64,000 nucleotides of DNA, from contig CAZWMT010000012.1 of assembly GCA_964635055.1 (NCBI GenBank), forward strand, positions 75,244-139,243, written 5' to 3'. A program made the position numbers and the translations under genes. Positions 58,082 to 64,000 of the stretch are shown one piece after another (the stretch's first letter is position 1; each line of letters opens with the position of its first letter). This DNA is from JAEUJM01 sp964635055. Its GTDB lineage: Bacteria; Actinomycetota; Acidimicrobiia; Acidimicrobiales; DATDAH01. The notes beneath the pieces were generated by a model. That model was not told the DNA's origin and ran no database searches. It saw only the letters and a list, made by a program, of their open reading frames with translations.

Positions 58082-58102
58082 AATGTAGCTATGTAGCACT
58101 AC
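58082..58102. promoter_or_regulatory. Operator region of TA operon 3
   Basis: ATGTAGC occurs at 58083-58089 and 58091-58097, followed by CACTAC; on the minus strand this reads GTAGTGCTACATAGCTACAT. It shares the GCTACAT/ATGTAGC core with the operon 1 operator at 55772 and overlaps a TACATA -10-like element. Confidence 0.6.
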
Positions 58103-58214
58103 ACGTCGCTACGCGACGGTGCACCGGGGGACCGACTCGACCCTGCACCACCTGAGCGCAGTCGTCTACATCTCCGACGGGCGACACCAGCCAACGTCAC
58201 CAACTCGACCACCC

Positions 58215-58775
58215 TCACCGGTCGAACAGAGCCGCCACGTCGAGGATGAATCCGGGCACGATCGGAGTGGTGAGCTCGTCGCCGGGGACGACCTCGAGTG
58301 TCACGTCGAACGACGCGGAGGTCGGGGTGGAGCGGCGGTGGACGACGATGCGGTCGGCCTCGGTGTCCACGAGCCACAGCTCACCGAGGCCCGCGGCCTC
58401 GTAGCCGCCCTTCTTCCGGCCCAGGTCGTACGCCCAGGTGCTCGCCGACCGCACCTCGACGGCCAGGTCGGGCGGCCCCGCGAAACGCTGCGGACCGGGA
58501 GCCCGCGCCGGCGAGGCCCACCACACGTCCGGGGCGTAGACGTTGTCGTCGTCGATCGGCGTGTCGAGCTCGAGGCCGGGACCGCCGAGGCCCGGATGCG
58601 CTTCGGCGAAGACCAGCAACCGGGTGTGCAGCCAACCGACGATCATCTGGTGGCGGGTGCTCGGTGCGTTCATCACGATTTCCCCGTCGATCAACTGCAT
58701 GTGCGACTGTTCGCCAGGGAGGGCGAAGAACTCGTGAGCAGTGAGGCGCCGAGGTGATCGGGCGGTCACGGCCAT
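58215..58775 (-). CDS. Uma2-family (DUF820) PD-(D/E)XK nuclease-like protein
   Basis: A 186-aa protein: RRLTAHEFFALPGEQSHMQL, IDGEIVMNAPSTRHQMIVGW, then the nuclease core VYAPDVWWASPARAPG, PDLAVEVRSASTWAYDLGRK and ELWLVDTEADRI. The D...E-x-R pattern is the Uma2-type PD-(D/E)XK variant, where K is often shifted (GRKKGGYEAAGL). The biological role of Uma2 proteins is not settled. ATG 58775 gives the family start. Confidence 0.88.
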   Translation of the reverse strand: MAVTARSPRRLTAHEFFALPGEQSHMQLIDGEIVMNAPSTRHQMIVGWLHTRLLVFAEAHPGLGGPGLELDTPIDDDNVYAPDVWWASPARAPGPQRFAGPPDLAVEVRSASTWAYDLGRKKGGYEAAGLGELWLVDTEADRIVVHRRSTPTSASFDVTLEVVPGDELTTPIVPGFILDVAALFDR

Positions 58776-58926
58776 GCCGTCACGGTACGCCCATGATCCG
58801 ACACGATCAATGGTGCAGATGCTGTTTGACATACTTTCACGGTTCGCCGTGTGCACCCGGCTTGCATCGTCCGACGAGACAACGGTGAACACGAACGAGG
58901 CGAAGACTCAGAGATAAAGATGAATC

Positions 58927-59001
58927 CGGTACGATCGTGCCGTTTCATCACGAGCGCCCCGGGGTTGGTGGTGGGTAGCTGGGAAATCGGTACGATCATG
59001 C
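58927..59001. promoter_or_regulatory. Repeated operator-like boxes upstream of hipA
   Basis: CGGTACGATCGTGC (58927-58940) and CGGTACGATCATGC (58988-59001) differ at one base and lie 61 bp apart. The core GTACGATCGTRC is nearly palindromic. Paired boxes of this sort precede hipBA operons, but no hipB is present here. The rest of the 58776-59088 gap holds no other gene. Confidence 0.5.
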
Positions 59002-59088
59002 ACTGTCCGGACCCAGGCAGGCGCGGTCCCACCGTTCTTCGCCGGGCTGCTCCCCGAAGGGCGGCGGCTCTCCAGCCTGCGACGGGCG

Positions 59089-60060
59089 GTGAAGACCTCG
59101 GCCGATGACGAACTGTCCCTGCTCCTCGCGGTGGGCCACGACGTCATCGGCGACGTGCAGGTGGTTCCGACGGGCGCCGAGCCGACCCCGGCCGAGCCCC
59201 TGGTGCAGGTGACGAGGGACTGGGCCGAAGTGCGCTTCTCCGAGCTTCTCGCCGATGCCGGCGTGATCGACCCCGTGGGCCTCCCCGGCGTCCAGGAGAA
59301 GGCGTCCGCTCGCCTGATCTCGGTGGCCGTCGCCCGGGCCGGGGAACGCTTCCTCCTCAAGATCGATCCCCCCGAGTACCCCCACGTCGTCGAGAACGAG
59401 GCCTTCTTCCTCGCCCTCGCCCACCGCCATCGCATCGCCACCGCCACGGCCACCCAGGTGCACGACCGCGACGGTCGACCCGGGCTCCTCGTGCGACGCT
59501 TCGACCGGATCGCCCAGCCCTCCGGCGCAACCCTCGCCGTCGCGTGCGAGGACGCCTGCCAGGTCCTCGGCCGGTGGCCCGCCGACAAGTACAACCTCAC
59601 CGCCGAACAGGTGGTCACCGCGCTGGCCGACCGATGCGCGGCCCGACCGGTCGCCCTTCGCGCCCTCTTCCAGCAACTCTGCTTCGGTTGGCTCACCGGC
59701 AACGGCGACATCCACGCCAAGAACCTGTCCATCCTGTCGACCCCCGACGGCGAGTGGCGCGTGGCTCCCGCCTACGACCTCCCCTCCACCGTCCCGTACG
59801 GCGACAAGAGCCTCGCCCTCTCGATGGTCGATCGCCGAAGGGGCATCGCCCGGAGCCACCTGCTGGGGTTCGCAGCAGCGGTCGGCCTGCCGAACCGGGT
59901 CGCCGTCCGCGTGCTCGACGACCTCCTCGATCGGCTCGGCGACCTCGAGCAACAACTCCGAAACGGCGCGCTGCCCTTCAGCGAGAACATCATCATCGAC
60001 CTGATCAAAGAGCTCCGATTCCGCCGCGCCCAAGCCACCGGAAACCGAGGTGGCACCTGA
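59089..60060 (+). CDS. HipA-family Ser/Thr kinase toxin, N-terminally truncated
   Basis: A 323-aa HipA-type kinase. Present are AVKTSADDELSLLLAVGHDV, IGDVQVVP, the ATP site (GERFLLKIDPPEYPHVVENE), VRRFDRI, the catalytic loop GWLTGNGDIHAKNLSIL and PAYDLPSTVPYG. Conserved HipA sequence (VPPFFAGLLPEGRRLSSLRR) is readable in frame just upstream, from about 59017, yet no start codon serves it, and the first beta-domain of about 70 residues is missing. No hipB antitoxin precedes it. Probably a 5'-decayed gene with an intact kinase core; translation could begin at GTG 59089. Confidence 0.75.
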   Translation: MKTSADDELSLLLAVGHDVIGDVQVVPTGAEPTPAEPLVQVTRDWAEVRFSELLADAGVIDPVGLPGVQEKASARLISVAVARAGERFLLKIDPPEYPHVVENEAFFLALAHRHRIATATATQVHDRDGRPGLLVRRFDRIAQPSGATLAVACEDACQVLGRWPADKYNLTAEQVVTALADRCAARPVALRALFQQLCFGWLTGNGDIHAKNLSILSTPDGEWRVAPAYDLPSTVPYGDKSLALSMVDRRRGIARSHLLGFAAAVGLPNRVAVRVLDDLLDRLGDLEQQLRNGALPFSENIIIDLIKELRFRRAQATGNRGGT

Positions 60061-60067
60061 GGCCGGG

Positions 60068-62746
60068 TCAGAGCCCCACGTAGGTCGCGAGGTCGGTGCG
60101 ACCGGAGACGCCGAGCTTGAAGTAGACGCGGTGCATGTAGGTCTCGACGGTGCGCAGCGACAGGCCCAGCTCGTCGGCGATCGCACGGTCCGTGGCGCCG
60201 CGGGCCGCCAGTTGCGCCACCTCGAACTCGCGCCGGGTGAGCAGCGTGGCGGCGTCGCCCTCCACCACGAGGGCCGGCGTCGACGCGCCCTGACACTCGG
60301 CAGCGTGCCGGCGACTGGAGGCCGTCGAGGCCGCGGCCAGTGCGCGGTTCCCGGCGTTGCGGTGGGCGTTCGCGGCCTGCGCCGCCGCTTCCGCCGCGAC
60401 CAGGGTCATGCCGATGCGGACGAAGTCGTCCGATGCGGCGTCGAGCGCGGCGCCGTCGCCGGCGTCGAAGGCCACAGCGTGCGCGGTGCACGCCGCCCAA
60501 CGGTCACCGTCGACGCCGCCGTCGACCAGACGCTGCATCTCCGCGCCGCAACCGCGCTCGCCGAGCCGGGCCAGGTCGTGGAGGCAGCTCATGACGCCGT
60601 GGCGGTTGTTGGACTCACCGCCAATGACGCCGCGCAGGGTCGCGACGGCGGCCCGATGCCGTCCCTCGACCACCGCGACCCACGCCCGGGACTGCGCGCC
60701 GACGACGTCGAACAGCCGTGTCCGGGACGCCACCGCCTCGGATGCCTCCAGCGACGACGACGCCTGCCGGCGGTCGCCGAGCAGTGCGTGCGCGTGGGCC
60801 GCCAACGCGTGCAGCGCCGCGTGGTGCGACGGTCCCCCCTCCTGCGGCCCGGGCCCGGCAGCCAGCGCGACCGCGACGGCATCGAGGGCATCGCGTGGCC
60901 GTCCTCGCTCGAGGCCCATCTGGGCGTGCGACATCCCGAACAGGACCATGCCCAGGGTGTTGCCGGCGCTCTCGGCGACCGACGCCATCTGTGCCGCGAA
61001 CGCCTCGGCCTCCGGGATCAGGCCGTTGGCGGCGAGGGCGGCGATCCGGGCGTAGACCAGCACGCCCAGCGACCACTGGTCGGCCTCGGGCGGCACGGCG
61101 ACGATCGCCTGGTCCGACAGCGCCAACGCCTCGGTGCTGTGCCCGAGCACCGCGAGGCTGCCGATCACCGGGCCCGCGGCGACCAGGCGATCCCGTGGGG
61201 TGGTCAGCGGGTCGGTGAGGACCCGGCGTCCGACGTCGGCGGCTTCCTGGTAGCGGCCGAACAGGGACATCGTCATGGCCAGCACCGAGCCGACGACACC
61301 CCACGTCGCGCCCTCGGCCGTCGCTTGCAGACCTTCGAGCTCGGCAACGGTCTCGTCGGGCGACTGCCACCCACTGAGGACGCGCAGGGTGGCGGCGGAG
61401 GTCGCCGTCAGCGCCTTCTGCTCGTCCGTGACCGCGAGCCCGTCCATGCGGGCGAGCGCGTCGGCGGTCTCGGCCGACCTCCCGTCGATGTGCGCTTCGA
61501 TCCCGAACCAGCACCGCGCCGCGTCGAAGCCCCCGCCGCCGTCCACCGCAGCCTTGGCCAGGCGGGCCGCGATGGCGAGCAGGTCACCCTGCAGCGGCGG
61601 TAGCACCGGGCCCGAGCCCGGACTGGTCTCGTGGGTGTACCCGGACAGGCGCTGCGCCACCCGCAACAACACCGCCGGGTCCACGGCGTCGCCCTGTTCG
61701 ACACCCCACACCGCGATCTGCACCAGGTCGGACTGGCGCCGCGACGCGTGGCGCACCAACTCCTCCAGCAACTCGCGTCGCCGGGCCAGGCGCGCCGCCT
61801 TGCCCATCCGGGCCGCCACCACCTCCGCGTAGATGGGGTGGGCCAGCTGCGCCATCAGGCGCCGGCCGGCTTCCTCGACCACCAGGAGGCGACGCTGCTC
61901 GAGGTCGGCCAGCACCGCGTCGCTCGAACGGGCGCGGAGCAGGTCGACCGGCGCCAGCCCGCCCACCGCGACCAACTCGAGGACACGACGATGCTCGGGC
62001 CCCAGGTCATCGAGTCGCGCATCGACCACGGCGTCCAGGCCGGCGCCCTGGATGACCGCGAGCGCATCGGTGGTGCCCCGCTCCTGGGCCCGGGTGACGG
62101 CCTCGTGGAGGTAGAGCGGGTTGCCCTGCGTCAGCTTCCACAGCTCGTGGCGCTGCGCGCTGGTCTGTCCGGGCAGCGTCGCCCGCAGCAATGCGTCGAC
62201 CTCGACCCGGCTGAGCGGCAGCAACTCCAGCCGGGCCATGCCCATCGATCGGGACGCGGCCGCCACCTCGGCCATACGGGGGTCGGTGGCGCGCGCGGTC
62301 AGCAACACGGTGGCGCCGGCTGCCTCGGTCACGTGGTGCAGGAACGCCCACGACTCCCCGTCCAGCCACTGGGCATCGTCGACGTGCAGCGCCACCCGCT
62401 GGCGGGGCCCGCCGGCCAACCGGGCGGTGGCATCGACGAGACGCTGCAACGGGTCGGGCGAGGTGGCGGCGGCGTCGAGCAGTGGGGCGAACGGCGCGAA
62501 CGGGATCGAGGCCCGGGCCACCGTGGCCACATGGTGGGTGACCGACCATCCCTCGGCCCGCAGGCGCTCGGCGACCGCCGCCGCCAGACGGGTCTTGCCC
62601 ACCCCGATCTCGCCGCTGACGACCACACCCACCGGGTTGCGCCCGATCGTCCGAAGCAGGAAGTCGATCTCGATCTCGCGGCCCACCAGCGGCCAATCGC
62701 CCAGCGGCGACTCCTCGGTCCTCGGCGCTCCGCCCGTAGCGTCCAT
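60068..62746 (-). CDS. LAL-type ATP-binding LuxR-family regulator
   Basis: About 892 aa. An AAA-type ATPase domain comes first (LVGREIEIDFLLRTIGRNPV; Walker A SGEIGVGKTRLAAA; Walker B-like VALHVDDAQWLDGESWAFL). A long helical TPR-like middle follows, and then a C-terminal LuxR helix-turn-helix (LLTRREFEVAQLAARGATDR, AIADELGLSLRTVETYMHRV). This is the MalT/LAL layout: an inducer- and ATP-dependent activator. ATG 62746 (MDATGGAPRTEE) was chosen; ATG 62788 is 42 bp upstream in frame. It is convergent with hipA, 7 bp apart. Confidence 0.9.
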   Translation of the reverse strand: MDATGGAPRTEESPLGDWPLVGREIEIDFLLRTIGRNPVGVVVSGEIGVGKTRLAAAVAERLRAEGWSVTHHVATVARASIPFAPFAPLLDAAATSPDPLQRLVDATARLAGGPRQRVALHVDDAQWLDGESWAFLHHVTEAAGATVLLTARATDPRMAEVAAASRSMGMARLELLPLSRVEVDALLRATLPGQTSAQRHELWKLTQGNPLYLHEAVTRAQERGTTDALAVIQGAGLDAVVDARLDDLGPEHRRVLELVAVGGLAPVDLLRARSSDAVLADLEQRRLLVVEEAGRRLMAQLAHPIYAEVVAARMGKAARLARRRELLEELVRHASRRQSDLVQIAVWGVEQGDAVDPAVLLRVAQRLSGYTHETSPGSGPVLPPLQGDLLAIAARLAKAAVDGGGGFDAARCWFGIEAHIDGRSAETADALARMDGLAVTDEQKALTATSAATLRVLSGWQSPDETVAELEGLQATAEGATWGVVGSVLAMTMSLFGRYQEAADVGRRVLTDPLTTPRDRLVAAGPVIGSLAVLGHSTEALALSDQAIVAVPPEADQWSLGVLVYARIAALAANGLIPEAEAFAAQMASVAESAGNTLGMVLFGMSHAQMGLERGRPRDALDAVAVALAAGPGPQEGGPSHHAALHALAAHAHALLGDRRQASSSLEASEAVASRTRLFDVVGAQSRAWVAVVEGRHRAAVATLRGVIGGESNNRHGVMSCLHDLARLGERGCGAEMQRLVDGGVDGDRWAACTAHAVAFDAGDGAALDAASDDFVRIGMTLVAAEAAAQAANAHRNAGNRALAAASTASSRRHAAECQGASTPALVVEGDAATLLTRREFEVAQLAARGATDRAIADELGLSLRTVETYMHRVYFKLGVSGRTDLATYVGL

Positions 62747-62991
62747 CGGTCGATCCCAGCAGTTCCTTGCGTCGTACGGCGGCGTCAACCGCCCCCATCA
62801 ACAACCAGCCAATCCATCCACGTAACACGCGCAACCACACGGTCATATCGAGGATCAGCGCCCGTGTTCGGGACGGCTCACGTCGATCGGCGACTGTCTA
62901 TCACGCGGCTGACTCTCTGGTCAGGCAGGCCGCCCTCCAGAACTCAGCGCGCACCAAGTCGGTTGCCGGCGCGGCGGGGACGGCCGGTACT

Positions 62992-63030
62992 CGACGCAAT
63001 GACGGCCGGATTCCGGCCGCCATTGCGTCG
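62992..63030. terminator. 18-bp hairpin after the second giant secreted protein gene
   Basis: Arms 62992-63009 and 63013-63030 pair with one mismatch around ATT. It lies 3 bp after the minus-strand giant gene's stop. Its GACGCAATG/CATTGCGTC base is shared with the terminators at 48806 and 9582. Confidence 0.85.
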
Positions 63031-63033
63031 AGG

Positions 63034-64000
63034 TCAGCCATTCGGTGTGAGGGCGGCGTCGATGGTGGAGGCGGCGGCGGGGGTGACCGTGACGGGTGTG
63101 GCGGACAGGTAGTCGGCGGCGTCGAGGTGGTACTCGGCGACGTGGGTGCCGCTGAGGTCGACGAACCGGAGCCGGACCGGGCCGGGGGGCAGCCCTGACA
63201 GGAGGTAGGTGCCGTCGGGGTTCGTGGTCGCAAGTCCCACCACGGTCCCGGTGGCATCGATCGCCGCTACCAGGACGTCGTCGAGCAGCGCTTGCGATCC
63301 GCTGTCGGTGACGGTGCCCGCCACTCGCGCTGTGTTGGGCGACAAGGCGGCGTCGACCGTCGCCGGCGTCTCCTCCCCGGCGGTCACCGTCGCGGCGTCG
63401 GCGAGGCCGTCGGTGCCCTGGTCGTCGAACCACTCGAAGTCGTGATCGCCGGACGGGTCGTAGAACGCCACCTTGTACTCACCGGCGTCCAGGTCGAGGT
63501 CGTAGTGGCCGGTGCTGTCGGTCACCACCCCCGCGGCCAGGGACAGGTCGGAGGCATGGACCGCGAGCACCGCCACCCCGGCCAAGGGCTCACCCGTCGT
63601 CGACGTCAGCTGACCGACCAGATGGGCGCCACCCCCCGGGGCGTCCTGGGACCCCAGACCTGCATCCGCGGTGGCCTGGCTGGCACCCACCACCGACACC
63701 AGCGACGAACCCGCCGGCGTCGAGGCATCGTCGAAGAACTCCGGCCGGTGCCCCCCGTCGAGATCGACGAACTGCAACAGGCGCGGCCCCGGCCGCAGAC
63801 CCGAGATCCGGTAGGCCCCCGTGTGGTCGGTCAGGGCACCGGCGCCGAGCCGACCCCGGTCGAGGTCCACGCTCATGGCCAACACGTTCGCCAACGGGGC
63901 CCCACCGCTGTCACCGGTGACCGTACCGCTGATCGCCCCTCGCAGCGACGCCAACACCGTGTCCGCCGCCGTGGTGGCATCCACCGCCGCCGCCACCACC
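63034..64000 (-). CDS. C-terminal part of a second giant secreted protein (window-truncated)
   Basis: At least 322 aa, open to the window edge, so the 5' part is missing. It has four carboxypeptidase-regulatory-like domains: GAISGTVTGDSGGAPLANVL, LVGQLTSTTGEPLAGVAVLA, RVAGTVTDSGSQALLDDVLV and linkers such as LRPGPRLLQFVDLDGGH and EFFDDASTPAG. They are homologous to the C-terminus of the 2115-aa protein at 48869. The protein ends at a similar residue context (DAALTPNG against DAALHPTN). It is likely another repeat-built surface or secreted protein. Confidence 0.85.
   Translation of the reverse strand, partial: VVAAAVDATTAADTVLASLRGAISGTVTGDSGGAPLANVLAMSVDLDRGRLGAGALTDHTGAYRISGLRPGPRLLQFVDLDGGHRPEFFDDASTPAGSSLVSVVGASQATADAGLGSQDAPGGGAHLVGQLTSTTGEPLAGVAVLAVHASDLSLAAGVVTDSTGHYDLDLDAGEYKVAFYDPSGDHDFEWFDDQGTDGLADAATVTAGEETPATVDAALSPNTARVAGTVTDSGSQALLDDVLVAAIDATGTVVGLATTNPDGTYLLSGLPPGPVRLRFVDLSGTHVAEYHLDAADYLSATPVTVTPAAASTIDAALTPNG

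Overview
The window is a high-GC (roughly 70% by eye) bacterial chromosome segment. Codon use, an ECF/SigE-type sigma factor, a DUF222-HNH protein, a DUF5666 protein, a large ATP-binding LuxR (LAL) regulator and U-tract-free hairpin terminators all fit an actinomycete. I would guess the Acidimicrobiia, but that placement is inference. No rRNA, tRNA or CRISPR array was seen.

0-12.4 kb holds mixed functions. They are an edge-truncated IS1182-type transposase, a sigma factor coupled to a membrane-anchored kelch-like protein, and an ECF sigma/zinc-finger anti-sigma pair beside a PepSY membrane protein. A lipoprotein c-type cytochrome and a WYL regulator divergent from a DrrAB-type ABC exporter follow, with a clear operator between them. 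Next come a chimeric DHFR-like/SRPBCC gene, a DUF222-HNH protein and a frameshifted remnant. 12.4-23 kb is an envelope and regulatory stretch: a Ser/Thr-rich anchored protein, a GT39 (ArnT-like) glycosyltransferase and a DUF5666 protein, separated by two long C-rich, G-poor spacers. It continues with a frameshifted PH-like gene, a cupredoxin, a DUF2330 protein, a WD40 protein, a LysR regulator and small proteins. A SNF2 helicase operon (22.5-26.3 kb) contains a 45-aa gene coupled at both ends by ATGA overlaps.

26.5-47.1 kb is the centrepiece, a PUFA-synthase-like (Pfa-type) lipid or polyketide locus. PKS1 (about 2360 aa) has two NPD/PfaD-like TIM barrels, then KS, AT, ACP and KR. PKS2 has KS, AT, a DH-like double hotdog and a C-terminal phosphopantetheinyl transferase, and is split by an apparent frameshift near 37050. 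A discrete ACP, two alpha/beta hydrolases, a GT1 glycosyltransferase and a membrane-tethered methyltransferase lie on the same strand. A PAPS-dependent sulfotransferase is divergent from PKS1. Together they suggest synthesis of a reduced acyl chain that is then glycosylated, sulfated and/or methylated; the product is not known to me. An oppositely oriented ATPase/wHTH gene that has lost its AlbA_2 domain interrupts the cluster.

47.2-64 kb is dominated by toxin-antitoxin modules and giant secreted proteins. AbrB/PIN and antitoxin/MazF pairs precede a 2115-aa secreted protein of RCC1-like, DUF11-like and carboxypeptidase-regulatory-like repeats. A regular array follows in which three toxin-antitoxin operons alternate with three copies of a dispersed palindromic repeat. 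A Uma2-family gene, an N-terminally truncated HipA, a LAL regulator and the C-terminal end of a second giant secreted protein complete the window. Hairpins of closely related sequence end both giant genes and several other genes.
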